Positions 12,362 through 26,184 of a stretch of DNA of 64,000 bases are shown here, in pieces. Below the pieces are notes generated by a model. The model did not search any database and had not been told where the DNA came from. It was given only the letters and a program-made list of their open reading frames with translations. The translations under genes were made by a program, and so were the position numbers. Source of the DNA: Gordionus sp. m RMFG-2023 (lineage: Eukaryota > Nematomorpha > Gordioida > Chordodea > Parachordodidae); assembly GCF_954871325.1 (NCBI RefSeq), contig NC_088777.1, forward strand, positions 39,533,366 to 39,597,365, read 5' to 3'. How positions within the stretch are numbered: the first letter of the stretch is position 1; each line of letters begins with the position of its first letter.

Positions 12362-15300
12362 CATAAGAGTAGCGAAACTTCATAAAAAATGTAATTTATC
12401 GGACGACAGTAGATTAAAAGAAAAATTACGTACATCTACCTTAAATGACAAAATATAAATTTATGGTAGAGCTAGGAATTAAATTAGATAGTATCAATGA
12501 TAAATCATATGTTGATAATATAAGTTATATGAATAACGATAAAAAGTCTGATGAAGATAAAAACTTTAACAATAAAAATAGAAATGATAATAATTATTAT
12601 TTAGACCTGATAATAATTTTAGAAATATTTATGATAATAGAAATAGAGATAGGAATTACAATAATAATTTTAGATACAATGATAGGAATTACGATAATAA
12701 TAATTTGAGATGCCACGATAAACAACTATAACTACAATAACTATCGCTACAACAATAATAAACAATCTAATTATGGTAGAAATAACACAATGCATGTTAA
12801 TAATCAAAGAAAACAGATCCAATACGGTGATGGAAATCGTAACAATTACCAATCTTATTACAACAATTCAAATAATTATAGAGGTAGTGACAATAATCAG
12901 AGAAAGCAAATACAATATAAAAGTGAACGATATTGTTACATGTATGCAAGTCGATACAGGCTCAAAACATACTATTATACCTCATGGTCTGGCTAAAAAA
13001 CTTGGTATTAGAGATGTTAAGAAATCCGAGTTACAACTTACCGCTTATGACGGAAATTTAATCAAGATCATCGGCATCACTCAAGTTAAAGTGATTTATG
13101 TAGGTATCTCAAAATATTTACAAGCGGTAGTCGTCGAATCAAGTAAAAATGCCTTGTTGGGACGTACATGGATCAACGCTTTCAAAAATATTTTAAATAA
13201 ATTTATAGCAAATGTTGACACTAATTACGAAGATGAAATAAAAAAAATTGATTAAAGAGTGTGAATCCAAATTGACTAATGGGTCAATCGACAAAGCAAG
13301 TGTCAAGTTACATTTAAGAAGAGATGCTCAACCTAAAATTATACCACCTAGACGTATTCCTTATTCAAAAATTGATCTTGTTAGCAATGAACTTAAAAAA
13401 TGGATACATGATAAAATTATTGAGCCGGTGAATGATGTCCGATGGGCAAGTACTGTTACCGCTGTCTACAAAGATGATGGGAGCATTAGGCTTTGTGCTG
13501 ATTTTAAAGACACTGTAAACCCAGCTCTAGAAGATTTCAGATACCCTCTACCACGAATCAATGATCTAATAGCTAAACTTTCAGAAGGAAAGAAATTTAC
13601 GAAGATTGACTTTAAAAATGCTTTCTTACAGATACCAATTGATAAAAGTTGCAGAAATATTTTAACCATATCTACGCACAAGGAATATTACCAATTTACT
13701 AGACTTCCTTTTGGGCTCAAGACCTCATCTGCAATTTTTCAACAGATCATGGATCAAATCTTCGGTGATATGGATGACGTCATATTTTATATTGATGATT
13801 TACTTATAACTGGAAAAAACGATGAAGCCCACCTTAACAACATAAAAAAAGTGTTTGATAGAATATCATCGTTTGGGCTAATACCTAACTTTAATAAAAG
13901 TGTGTTCTTTAAAAACAAAGTGAGGTTCCTGGGTCATGATACTGACGCCAAGAGGATCATGCTAGTCACGACAAAATTGAAGCAATAATTAATATGCCAG
14001 AACCAAAATCAGCTGCTGAATTATCAACATTTCTGGGAATGGCTGGTTTCTATAGAAAATTTTTGAACAATTTTGCAGAAATTGCTGATCCTCTATATAA
14101 GATTGTCAACAAAGAAAAATGGGCTTGGAACCTAGAACTCTCGAAAAGTTTTAATGATCTTAAGAAGTTGATTAGTCTTCCACCTGCTTTGACATATTTT
14201 AACCCTGAATTACCTATAGGGATAGCCACTGATGCATCGAAATGTGGTTTAGGAGCTGTACTATTTCATACTGAAAAAGATGGTAAAGAAAAGCCTATAG
14301 CTTTCGCGTCAAGAACTTTATTAAAATCCGAAATGAACTATACCAATATTGAACGTGAGGCTCTCGCTATTATGTTCGCTATAAGGAGGTTCCAGGAATA
14401 CTTAATCGGCACAAAATTTACAATTATTACTGACCATAAACCTCTAGTTCATATCTTTACCAAGGGTCTTAAGGATAATAGCACCATGTCCTTAAGACTC
14501 CAGAAGTGGAATATTACATTAGGAGGATATGATTTTAATATAAAGTATAAAGCCGGTAAATATAATGTTGTTCCTGATTGTCTCTCGAGATTACCACAAG
14601 AATGTCATGATGAAACTATTGATAATATCACTATAATAAACGAATATGGGGATTTACCTATTAATTTTAATCAAATTCGTGATGAAACTTTGAAAGATAT
14701 GGAATTAAAACAAGTCAAAATGATATTAAAAACAACAGGCCTATAATGAATAATATTTATAAAAACATTGAATTGGAATTAAGTATAATTAAGGATTGTC
14801 GTTACAAAAGCAACAGAATCATAATTCCGTCTTCTATGAGAAAAAATATATTACAGTCATTACATGAAGGTCACTTGGGAGCAGGAAAAATCAAATCCTT
14901 AGCCAAAGATTACATGTAGTGGCCTGGTATAAATAATGACATAGTAATGGAAGTGAAAAGTTGTGACGATTGTAACATATATCATGAAAATTCTATAAAG
15001 ATACAAAAACCATGGGTTTCGACAACCAAACCGTTTGGAATACACATAGATTATGCGGGTCCGTTTTTCACAAAAAATTGGTTGATAATAGTCGATGCCT
15101 ACAGCATATTTCCAATTATTATTCCTGTTAAAAATATTACGACTGATGTGACTTTAAAAGAAATCTTTAAAATTATTTCGCTATATGGAATACCTGAAAC
15201 TATAGTTACTGATAATGGCACTAACTTTACGAGTAAAGATTTTGAAAAATTTTGCAACAATTTCGGTATTAAACATGTGCTCACATCTGCTTATCACCAG

Positions 15301-16267
15301 CAATCCAATGGCCAGGTAGAACGCATGGTGAGAACGTTCAAAACACATATGAAAAGGAATATTAAAATTGACCTAGATATCGCACTTGGCAAATTTTTAT
15401 TTAATTACAGAAATACGCGTAATGATACTACAGGAGTTACACCATCTCAGAGATTGTTTAATCAAGATATTAGAATTAAATGGGACATATTAAAACCGTT
15501 GGAGGAGAAAGAGAATAAAATAAACGTTACTTTACCATGAAATAGAACCTTTAACATAGGAGATTTTGTTTGGTACAAAGTACAAGGTGATGATAAATGG
15601 TGCAAAGGCATGATCACACATAAAGAAAGTGACATGATGTTCCAAATTAAGACAGAGAAAGGTATTTTGAGGAGACATTTAGATCAAATAACAATTAGAA
15701 ACTGTTTTAACACAATTATTAACTATGACTCTAAGGATTCTTTTAAGGAGGGAAGTGTGGACAAAAATATAAAAATTACTGATAATAACGATATAACACC
15801 TATTTCTAGACCTGTGCGAATTAAACAAAAACCTGTTTATTTAAAAGACTACATAACTTAAAATATAAATAAATATTAGATTGCATAAAGTAAATTAAAT
15901 ATTAAAACGCTTGCACTAAAACGCAAAAAATTAAAACGCAGATAATATTATATAACAATCTTATTGATTTATCATTCTTAATTTATTCTTATATCCAATA
16001 TGATGAATTATTATTTCTCATTACTCGTAACACTGATGATAATAACAATTTTGAAAAATGATAATAATAACAACTGAGGTGACAAGCAAGCTATATGAGA
16101 AAGTCACGATTTATAAGGACAACTTACGATAAGGATATCAAGCTTGCGATTTAAACAAACCTACGATTGGGACAAGCCAACGATATGATGACTTGTGAAA
16201 CAACTTGATGAACAAACTAACTACGATAACATAATTAAAGTGTGAAGGCTTTTTAGAAGAAGGAGAA

Positions 16268-16572
16268 TGTTATATATTCAAAATTTATATATTCTAATTT
16301 AAAAAGTTATATTTTTAATCTAATTTTTGTAACCTTACCTATTATTACTTTTTGTTTTTCGTTTTAATTATATGTATTCTAATTTAAAAAGTTATATTTT
16401 TAATCTAATTTTTGTAACCTTACCTATTATTACTTTTTGTTTTTCGTTTTGATTATATGTATTCTAATTTATATTTTTAGATAATATATATACATAGTGT
16501 GTGTACGAAGATAAAGGAAATAATAATAAAATATATTTTTACTTACTCTCACCATATCCCTTATTCTCTTCA
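16268..16572 (+). repeat. 3' LTR of the Gypsy fossil
   Basis: 305 bp, TG...CA, preceded by a purine-rich tract and followed by AATTT, which matches the five bases before the 5' LTR. Confidence 0.9.
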
Positions 16573-16577
16573 AATTT

Positions 16578-18223
16578 AAAAAAATCATAATTAAATCGAT
16601 CATTTAGGTGGTTAATTATTGCATTTAGCACAGGGAAAAATATTTCCGTTTTATATCTATAACAATAAATAATAATTTAAAATTTTTTAATTTATTCAAC
16701 TTGTTTTTTTTTGTTTAACATAATTATTGAATTCTGTTTGATCCAATTTGAATATTATTTCACATTATACAAATCAGTTATTATATTATTCTTCTTCAAA
16801 AAACTAGTAGATAAGGAATGTTTAAAAAAATATTGTCTCCATTAGCTATATTTTAAAATTATTTATAGAAATAGTAACTATATTAATCTTTTAGTCTTTG
16901 TAATTTATTTTTTGTATGTTGTATTAATTTGGTTACCATAGCCAAATCATTACCAACTGCCTGCATTTCAATACAAGCCTCATGTGTACATTTCAATATT
17001 TCTTTCAAAATAAATAGACTTAATATAAAATTTTCATCCTTAACTCTGGATAATAACCCATCGGTAATGGAAGAGGTGCATAGGTTACCAGAATCTTTTA
17101 ATTCAACTAATGATGCTAAAATATGTTCAAAAACATCTAAAAAGATCTCTACAGATTTGTAGGATGATGACCAATTTCTGAAAATATATAAGTTTCATTA
17201 AAAATATTTTATTTACCTTGTTGTGTTTTTAATTCTTTTAAGAGATTTAATGGATTTTCTCATTTGATATTTAACAAATACACCTTGACGTCTAACTAAA
17301 ATTATATAACTCATCTAATATTCCCATTGCCTTTTGCATTTCAATTTTGCATCCACAAACATGAGCAACTACTAAATTTAGCCGATGTGCATGGCACCAA
17401 ATATAGATGTCTTTTGGAGCCTCTTTCAATATTAAAACCTGCATTCCTTTGTATACTCCTCTCATATTTCCTGCACCATCCATACTTTGTCCAACCAAAT
17501 AATCAAGAGGAAGACCAAGATCATTAAACTTACAAAAAACATGTTTCTTTATATTTTCCCCACTGGTTTTTGATGTTGTAAAAACATGTATGATGCTTTC
17601 TACAGGATGTGGATGCAGATCATCTTTTATATACCGTACAAGCAAAGCTATGCATTCTTTTTTAGACACATCATATGTTCCATCTAATATGATGCCATAG
17701 GCACGATTCTCTTTAATTTTTTGAATAATACTTTTTGTTATTTTTATCTAAATAATTTCAGTTATTTTTTTCACTTGGCCATATGACAGCAAATTTATAT
17801 AAGATCTCGAAATTTTATTTGATTTTTTTCTCCGCAATTTTTCGATGTTATCCATGTATGCACGTAAAGTTGGAACCGTTTTTGCCATTAATTTTATGAG
17901 GCACATAAAATTACCTTCATTCGAATTAGAACCCCAAAAGGCTATACTACATTTTATAAGGTACATAATGGCATCGATAATATTATGAACTATATTACGA
18001 TTTTCCATGATTATATCAAGCTTATTTGATAGCAAATGGTATTGAATGCGCTTATTTGCAAGCCAAGTCATGTTTACATATTCACAATCTTTATGAAGAG
18101 AAGATGTTTCGTGTCTCTCTAAGTCACGTTTAATGTTTTCCCAATTATTTACTACAAATTGAGTCCAAAAAGTATTGGACTTAGGGCCACCAAACCAAAC
18201 ATAATACAATATAGACAAAAGAC
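16578..18223 (-). pseudogene. ZMYM1-like hAT transposase relic B, central part
   Basis: The minus strand encodes, from high to low coordinate, an N-terminal segment (FWTQFVVNNWENIKRDLERH, then ETSSLHKDCEYVNM), the DUF4371-type region (FWGSNSNEGNFMCLIKLMAK), GQSMDGAGNMRGVYKGMQVL with IYIWCHAHRLNLVVAH, and the helical part after it, to VLNAIINHLNDRF beside the Gypsy insertion. This is the ZMYM1-like/DUF4371 subgroup of hAT. There are several frame changes, so it is a relic. The N-terminal end is cut at 18223 by hAT E, with the 8-bp duplication CAAAAGAC. It continues at 24969. Confidence 0.8.
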
Positions 18224-18499
18224 CAGTGTTGTTAAACGCTACTTTTAAAAGTAGCGCGCTATCGCTACCGCTATTTTATAAAAAAAGTAGCGCGCTATCG
18301 CTACCGCTATTTTATAAAAAAAGTAGCGCGCTATCGCTACCGCTATCGTTTTCAAATGAGTAGCGCGCTATTAGCTACTTTTTACGCTACTTTGATTTTT
18401 TTTTAAAATATTTTTTTTACGTAACTTTATTTCCACAAATAAAATATTGATATAAAAACATGACTATAATTTGTTACATATATATATAATTTATTTATT

Positions 18500-19909
18500 A
18501 TTGCACTTTAATAATAATAACATTTCGGTACTGTCATCCCCAAGTCTAGAGCGACGATCAGAAAGTATAAGCTTTGTCATTCTAAATAATCGTTCAGCAC
18601 TAGCACTTGAGGGCAACGCAGTATTAAATTTAATAAACAAACTTTTTATATGAAAAAAATCACCAAAAATATTTAAATTAGTATTTTTAGATTTAAAAAA
18701 AGCATCTAGAGGTTAATTAAAAATACTTCAGTATATTCTTTAATAAAATATGCTCCTCCACATTAAAATACTGTATTCCCATTTGAGCCAATATATAATT
18801 CATTTTCATTTTTTTCTCATTTAGAAACAATGCTAAAAGTTTCATAGCATTGTAAACACTATTCCATCTTGTAGTGTTTGGTGTCAATAAATAACGTCCT
18901 AATTTTTTTTTGAAAATATCAGACGTCTTTGATGACTTATTTTGTTTATTCCAAAGAGCTTGGCATTCAGAAAATGTAGATTGATACTCTTTTAAAATCC
19001 TCATTTAATAATGCTTCTTCAGCATCCACTGCCGCAACTAAATTTAGGTTGTGGCAGGAACAAGATGATGGCTAGGTAACATAGAAGACTTTATTGAAGA
19101 TCCTATATATTATAAATTTTATTTTATATTGGTGAAAAATTAAATATAAAATAATTTAAAACCAAGGATGTCATGAACATCAATTATCTCAAACTCCATT
19201 TCATCATCCTCTTCTTGTTCTCCATCTTTAATATTTTTGTCAGGAATATTACTAGTATTGTTATTATTATTATCTTCCCCAAATATTCTATATTATTTAT
19301 ATCATATTATAAAAAAATTATAATAAATTTAAAACCTGAAGGCCTTCAGGAAATTAGACCCATTATCCGTAATCATCTTACAAACCTTGTTTTGAATTTT
19401 GTAAGACCTATGGATTTCTGCAATAATATTGGCTAGAATGTCATAAGTCTGACAGCCAATTATTCTCTTTAGAGCTAACGCTAGAGATTTTCGTTTAAGA
19501 TTTTTAGGATCAATCTAATGTGCAGTTACTCCTAAATAAGCTCTAAAAATATGACATATTATAAATCAGAAAATATACATTTTTACCTTCTATTGTGAGT
19601 CCAGCAATCTGCCGTTGTACAGACGTAGGAGACATCTGATAGATTTAATATCAAAAATTCTTTCATTTCCTCAAAGCTCTCCAAAATTCTTGCCATCAAT
19701 GTCTGCCGGCAAAATATCTTGGTCCGTGGAGAAAAAGTGTTTATCATCTTTATAAAAGAATCATTATCCACCAAGGATAATGGTTGAACTGTATCTATTA
19801 TAAAGTTCATAATGACTTTGTCAGCCAATTTTTGGGATACACCAGGTGTTGATGAATCCAAATTGGTTAATTTTGTTTGTATTAAATTTGATTTGGAAGT
19901 GGGTTTATC
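18500..19909 (-). pseudogene. Catalytic and C-terminal part of hAT E transposase
   Basis: In minus-strand order: VSQKLADKVIMNFIIDTVQP, VSYVCTTADCWTHNRR, a short intron of about 50 bp, YLGVTAH and IDPKNLKRKSLALALKRI, MITDNGSNFLKAFR, another intron, an acidic exon with EEDDEMEFEIIDVHDILG, TRWNSVYNAMKLLALFLNE, and finally ALPSSASAERLFRMTKL, the hAT dimerisation motif. Splice-site spacing implies spliceosomal introns inside the transposase gene. At least one in-frame stop (TAG where this family usually has Trp, after TAH) and frame changes near the His-Asn-Leu box show it is dead. The reading frame upstream of 19909 continues at 24096 across inserted element F. Confidence 0.8.
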
Positions 19910-22900
19910 CAGGGGCGGACTGGCGACGCTACGGCCTCGTGGGCATTTTTTTATAGCGGCCTCATTTTTATGGGGGCTTCGCCCCCATATTCCTAATTTT
20001 GTTTTGCTCGGCCTTCGGCCGGGTTCCCTTAAATGGCTTCTGAATTATATGATTTTTATAACTTCTTATTTTTGAAAATAGGTACAAACGATGTACATTT
20101 AAAAAAAAAGAATAATGACATGATACTCATATATATTTTATTTCATAAAATTGCACATCTAAAATCATATTTATTGCACATATATTTTATATTAGATATA
20201 AAACAATAATGCACTATAAAATTAAATCATACATCACATGTTAATTATAAAATAATACATAATACTCAATATATAAAATCAATAATTTCACATAAAAAAT
20301 TATTGCAATTATACAATATTGCACAGAAAATAAAATTGCTACGCCGATCATATTGTAAATAGATATAAATAGATTTAAATAAAAGAATTAATATAAATTT
20401 TTAAGTTAATAAATCTCTCATTAACTTTGAACCTTTGCACAAATAAACAAGAATATCTTTTAGTTCAATCTGCGCTAAAAGTTCCCGTTCAACTGACATC
20501 ATTAAAAATGCTTCTAATTTTTCTTGTCCTATATTTGGTCTCAGCCTATTTTTTATAATTTTTAATTTATTAAATGTTCTCTCACAATTGACTTGCGTAA
20601 ATGATAAAGTTAAAATGTATTCATATGCTAAAAATAAATTAGTGTAAGCACTTGTATGCATATTGTATCTTTTAATAATTTCGTACACACATATTAAACA
20701 CTTGTTACATCTATTATCACATTTTGAGTTATTATCATTTTGTAATATTCCACCTTCTTCATATGAATCCTCACTTGTACATACGATATCATTGTCCGTT
20801 TCATTTAATTCTTCCACTAAATCTTTGAATACACTGGCAAATGAACACAATTCGTTACGTAATTTAACACTCGATATATTTGCCATGTGCCAGTTTTTCT
20901 AAGGCCTTTTCAGAAATATCTTTACTATTTATACCCTCAAAATGCATTGGATGCAAAATATTGCACATTCAAAATAAGCTCTTTATTCGCAGAAAACCGT
21001 TCCGACAAGCTGTTTATAATTTGATCAATTATAGGACGAAATACTTCGACCCTATGAAGGTCAATCGATTCTTGAGGACGTTCATCTTGGCCTTCGTCAC
21101 TATATATTCTCTTCACTCATCCTATTCGATTTTTTGGCAGAGCAGTTTGTACCCAGATACTCTCTGGGAGCTTTAAATATGAGTGTTCCATTTAAATTAG
21201 AAGCCATTTTTTTTGTTTTATTTTCAATTGAAGTAATAGTTATAGATGGCACAGAAGACTTGGCATCTTCTATCATTTTCCACGCTGATAAAATATCTAA
21301 ATTCTTAGTTTGAAGATATAATGACAATGGCCTCATTATTTCAAAAATTTCTAAATATATTATAGAAGTGCTTAGAGTCTTAAATTTACATAAATTATCA
21401 ATCAAAGACTGTGCTTCTGGTGAGGGTTTTGCCTCAAATGATTTATTATCAATTATAAATTGTAAGGCACTTATCGTTATTGGAAGTAGGCTCTCTTTGC
21501 CATATATCCATCTAAGGGATTTTTCATGTGGCCACCACCTTGTCTCTCCTATTTTTTGCAGTCTTCTCAACTTATTTTGGCCAGATGAGTTATTCTGTTT
21601 CACCCAAGTATCCATCCTTTTATATGATTCACCAAAGAAAGTTGCTAGTCTGTTCAACAATCCAAATAAATTTTTGCCTTCAACATTATGGCATGAATCA
21701 CATATACATAGATTTAATATGTGACTATAACACCAAATATACAAACTACTTGGAGCCTCTTGTCTAATAAGAGCTAGCAACCCAACTAATTCACCCCGCA
21801 TATTTGCCGCACCATCAAATAATTCTCCAATTATATTTCTCATTTGAATTCCATGTTTTTAAAAGCATTCACTCAAGGTATCAAAAAATCCTTTTCCAGA
21901 AGAGTTTGTAACTTTTGTAAGTGCAAAAAGCCTTTCTGTTATTTTGCCATTATATATGTATCGTAGGCAAATAGTTGCTTGATCATAAACACTAATGTCT
22001 TGAGTACTATCCATTTGCAAACTAAAACGTTTGTTACCAATCTCCTTTTTTATTAAATTCCTGATCTGATCAAGAAGAACATCTATAACTTTGTTAACAG
22101 TTGTTTTCGACAACAAGGTTATGAGAGAACCTCTTCCCTTTGATTTTGATTTTTCAGAGAGTTTAAGCTTTTCTTTTCTACGTTTGCTCTTTAAAATAGC
22201 CTTCTCTAAATGATCTCTTAATATTTGATCATTTTTTGATATAATACGAATCATTTCCAGGAAATTCCCATGATTCAAATTTTCATTTACAAAGTGGCTA
22301 AGTGTTTCAGTAACATTTGATCCTCTATAGGGTAAGTTTTGTTTGCCTAAAAACTTTATTATTTCAAATATTTGTTTTATTATGTGGACATTGCTATAAA
22401 TTTGTCGATTTTTTTCATTTAATATTTTAATACTAATTGAATTATCAAATGACTTATTTTTTGATGATCTGAGGTGGGCCTTGACAGCACTAATATGTAC
22501 TTTTGTTTCATGTATTTTAATTACTGAATGCATATGACGAAAATTTGTTGAGCCTGTTGTAAAAGTGTTTTCACTTACTGCAAATGCCAGGCAGATTGAG
22601 CAGTACACAGCTTTGGCTTTATTGCACATTAGTTCTATTGTAATCCATTTTCTAGGTATTTTTTCATTCATTACCATTTGATAATATAATTTTTCATATT
22701 TACTATTTATTGGTTGTATAGGATGTTGCATTAAGAATGCAAGTTTTTGTGGTATAGTAGCTGTTAATTGCAGCTTAAAATTTTCATGTTTATGCATATC
22801 CAATTCTGATAATTCACTTTGTGAAATATCTAAAGGCAGTATTGATGTAGTTGCTTCTGACAAGTGTGAGGATAATAAAAGAATTGCTGTAATTGTAGAT

Positions 22901-24087
22901 AATGTATTTTCAGGGTGTGTGAATGATTTATCTGCTGTAATGGTTGGTAATATAGTTATAGGTGGGTGTGGCAATGATTGAACTGATGCAATAATAAAAG
23001 AAGATGTTGCAGATAATGTAGTTGTTTCTGGTAGATGTGAATGGGAGGTAGTTGCTGATATTCCTATAGATTTTTTAATATCAAGTACTAGTATTATAAA
23101 TACTTGGTACTGATTTATCAAAGAAAGATAATTTAAGTTGTTTTGGATCAGCATGCTTTGAGACAAGCAACATCTTTTTCTCTTAATTTTTCAGCTCCAC
23201 CCTTAAATTTCCTTTTGGCATTTCTATGCATGATAATATAAAAAATTTATTATTATTAATTTATAACTTAAGGCTAAAAAAAATATTACAAGATGTGAAC
23301 TGGAAATTCAAATAATTTTATAAAAACCTGATGAACCAACCAGTAATAATAAAAAAACATTAATTACTATCTATAGGTTATGAAATATAAATAAGTTGTT
23401 TACTTTTGACTTTTTACATACATTTCAAAAAATAGCTATATAAATATTAAATTAGATTTGTTTGCAAATGATTAGTAAATTGTTGCAATCCAAATATTAG
23501 GTGAGATTTTAACAATCTGTGTTCGTTGAGTTAAGCTTAGTTAGTAATAATATAATAAAATAACAATAAATTAATATTAAAAGAAACTTTAGAAAATCAA
23601 ATTGATCAAAAATTTATTTATTAAAATTATTATTATACCTGGGTTTTATTTGATTTCTTTTCTTGAATTAAGAATAATACAATACAAAAGTTTGCTATAT
23701 TATTTCTACAATAAATTAATGTATAAAAATATAATATAATAAATTAATTAAAACTTAATTTACCCTCTACTCGTAGTCAAGCTCAAAAGGAAGCGATTCA
23801 CTTCATTCGAAAAAAACAAGGAAAAGCACGTGATAATGATGTATAGCGTCAAGCGACGTTATTAATATTTTATGCATTCAAATATAGTAAATTACATGAT
23901 AATTCTCAAGGAATGCGGTATTAAAAATAAATAAATGATAAGAGAAAATATTATGGACATAATAATATTATTTTTTTTCTAATCGGCCTCTTTTTTTATA
24001 TTTTCCTCCGATCGGCCTCAAAATCGACATTTTCTCGAGGCCTCGTGGGCAAAATGCCCACCGGGTCTTATGGCCAGTCCGCCCCTG
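19910..24087 (-). mobile_element. ZMYM1-like hAT transposon F inside hAT E
   Basis: A 4178-bp element with perfect 15-bp inverted ends CAGGGGCGGACTGGC and an exact 8-bp duplication GGTTTATC at 19902-19909 and 24088-24095. GC-rich palindromes lie just inside the left end (ATGGGGGCTTCGCCCCCAT near 19970; CGGCCTTCGGCCG near 20010). It carries a nearly full-length minus-strand transposase. It is the youngest layer on this side of the nest. Confidence 0.95.
20401..23166 (-). pseudogene. DUF4371/ZMYM1-like hAT transposase of element F
   Basis: Reading down from 23166: a Ser/Thr/Pro-rich N-terminal stretch, a zinc-finger-like part (AVYCSICLAFAVSE), the DUF4371 hallmark LPYRGSNVTETLSHFVNENL with NHGNFLEMIRIISK, FSLQMDSTQDISVYDQATIC (first catalytic Asp region), FDGAANMRGELVGLLALIRQ, YIWCYSHILNLCICDS, GETRWWPHEKSLRWIYG, RPIIDQIINSLSERFSANK, and the dimerisation segment LTLSFTQVNCERTFNKLK to a stop at 20401. 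One in-frame TAA at 21859-21861 separates the N-terminal and catalytic parts, and the frame shifts near 21110 and again near 20900. About three lesions, so only recently dead. Confidence 0.88.
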
Positions 24088-24349
24088 GGTTTATCTTCTT
24101 CCATTAAACCAAAACTTTTGGGATATTTTTCAATCTCTTTATAATTTGAAGTGTGCAGTCTAAAATTATAAAACACTTAAAATAAAAATTATGTAGGAGA
24201 TAAGTACATAAAAATGATTGAAATAACTATTTTAAAATGTTTTAAATAATTTAGATAAAATTTATGAATATATAAAAAAAATGATTGGTTTTTGATTTTT
24301 ATTTATTTAAAAAATTAAAGATTAGCCTACACATTGATATTAAATTTGT

Positions 24350-24580
24350 TTAATATATTACCTTTAAATGTTTTTTCAAATTAAAGCTGCTCGTATGATT
24401 TGAAGAGATAATTTTGCGGCACATCTTGCACCGAAACCGATATCCAGTATTAATTTTTTCTTCAAGGTTAAAGTATTTCTTGAATTTTGGGAAAGGATCA
24501 TCTATATTTTGCTCATTTTCCAAAGAAATTTCAATATCTTCAACAATCTCACACATAATAAGATTTATAATGCTTAATAT
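24350..24580 (-). pseudogene. BED zinc-finger exon of hAT E transposase
   Basis: The minus strand reads FPKFKKYFNLEE, then FRCKMCRKIISSNHTSS and FNLKKHLK: the C-x2-C...H BED finger that binds transposon ends in hAT transposases. The exon ends in AAAG just before a good donor (GTAATA). This is the N-terminal exon of the transposase whose catalytic parts lie at 24096-24180 and 18500-19909. Confidence 0.8.
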
Positions 24581-24968
24581 AAAATGTAAAATGAAATATA
24601 AAATAAGATAAAAGCAAGGACATACCAATAACGGAATTTCAAAAATATATAATTTAATGAATGAGCAAAATATAAATTAAATACAGATTGCTATTTAACA
24701 ATATATCTAATATATAACAATAATGTATATTTTTAAATATAAATTTAAATTTCAAAATTAAATTAAATAAAAGGATTATAATTTTAGATTTTATAAAAAA
24801 TATATTTTAATAATTTTTAGATGTATTTATTATAAAGTAGCGCGCTACTTCGCTACTTTCTAAATTAGTAGCGATCTACCGCTATCGCTATTTTTTAAAA
24901 AAAGTAGCGCGCTATAGCTACCGCTACTGAAAAAAGTAGCGCGCTATTTTAACAACACTGCAAAAGAC

Positions 24969-25060
24969 TTTGTCTAAAGTAGTGCTATAAGATAGCAAAT
25001 TTCTGGGGTTGAGGGAACCATCTATATTAACCTTTCTATAATAGGTTCCTGTTTAAAAAG
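24969..25060 (-). pseudogene. ZMYM1-like hAT relic B, N-terminal zinc-finger remnant
   Basis: Just beyond the target duplication of hAT E the minus strand continues toward the TTF-type zinc-finger region of relic B (KVFCLYC spans the junction). The match is short and the frame is disturbed. The outer ends of relic B could not be located. Confidence 0.45.
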
Positions 25061-25540
25061 TAAAAAAAATAAATACTGGTATAGAAATAATGGATGGGTA
25101 AAAATTAATGTAAATTATATATTATTTAAAACCTCTTGTGAGTAACAGGATATTGAAATTTATTTGTACATGGCTGACATGGGCCTACAGCAATTATGAA
25201 ATTAATCAAAATATTTGTCATCCTTAATAATATGAAGGTTATTTTGTTCCTTCTTTTTGTATAGCTGAATAAGACTTGGACTTTGAATATCCTCATAATT
25301 TATTCCCTTCAAAAGTTATTATATAAATTTTATTGAATTAAATACTTCATGCAAAGTAAGCGCCTCAATGGAACTGGGGATTGGATGATGAGATAATACA
25401 ATTTGTGAATCTTCAATAACTGAGATTTTCTATAAATAAAGAAGAGTTATAATTTGCTTCCTTATGAAAAACTATATTTTTAATAAAATTTTAGCCAAAT
25501 GGTAATTTTTTTCTTAACTACATTATAATTAAGTTTTTAA
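25061..25540. other. AT-rich interval between relic B and a Gypsy relic
   Basis: No supported reading frame or element end. Probably decayed transposon DNA. Confidence 0.3.
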
Positions 25541-26184
25541 TAAATGTTTTAATTCTACAAGAATACATGATTGAGAAAACAGGCATTAAAAATATTATGA
25601 AGTCCAACATAAAGTTATCAGGTTACAAAGGCAAGACGATACAAGTGATAGGTACAGCCAGGGTTGCCAGATCTCACGATTTCTTACCTAATTTTTTACC
25701 TACTCACGTTTTCTCACACCTCACGCTTTTCTCACGTTTTTTGAGTAAATTAAAATACTCTCGCTTAGTCTCACACTTTTTCTCACGTTTTTAAATTTTT
25801 CAAAATATTTTTAAATATTTTTAAAAACAAATATAAAATTTTAAATTAATTTTATTTTAAAATATTTAAAAAATTGTAGTATTTGTTAATGGTTCAACTA
25901 ACCAATCATATATTTTTAAATTTATATTCATTTTTAAATTTTTTTAACATAGTTGATAATATTAAAATTAACATATCAAATTCATATTCATTTAATAATT
26001 ACCTACCTACAAGTTCAATTTTTGGATAGTACAAGTATAATATGGATTTAAATATTAACTCTTATGGATATTATAAATCATATATTAAAACTAGTAATGT
26101 TTTAAATGAAATAAATTACTTATACATACACTCACAAATTATTAGTTCAATTTAATTTAGGTATTGCTAAATTATTTTATGAAA

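Larger units (their letters stand above)
9238..16572 (+). mobile_element. Gypsy (Ty3-like) LTR retrotransposon fossil, young, split by a hAT
   Basis: A 7.3 kb element with LTRs at 9238-9540 and 16268-16572, TG...CA ends and a 5-bp AATTT duplication on both sides. A primer-binding-like site starting TGG follows the 5' LTR, and a purine-rich tract (about 16254-16267) precedes the 3' LTR. Parts in order: gag-like region (about 9690-12700, containing the inserted hAT), aspartic protease (about 12940-13250), reverse transcriptase (about 13290-13990), RNase H (about 14000-14600), integrase (about 14800-15540) and a C-terminal tail to about 15860. The two LTRs differ by about three substitutions and a 2-bp length change over some 300 bp, so insertion was recent. 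It is broken: several lesions besides the hAT insertion. Confidence 0.9.
18224..24960 (-). mobile_element. BED-finger hAT transposon E, carrying nested hAT F
   Basis: Ends are CAGTGTTGTTAAACG and its inverse ...TTTTAACAACACTG, with an exact 8-bp duplication CAAAAGAC at 18216-18223 and 24961-24968. The subterminal regions are made of repeated, palindrome-rich GTAGCGCGCTATCGCTACCG units (18240-18370 and 24836-24945). Without the inserted hAT F the element is about 2.55 kb. It carries a multi-exon transposase on the minus strand. It sits inside relic B and is therefore younger than B. Confidence 0.93.

Noticed and set aside
12445-12996. Asn/Ile-rich open frames on both strands
   Set aside because: Low-complexity AAT-rich stretch within the Gypsy fossil; the frames overlap and have no independent support.
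21368-21767. Plus-strand open frames across hAT F
   Set aside because: Antisense shadows of the transposase on the minus strand.
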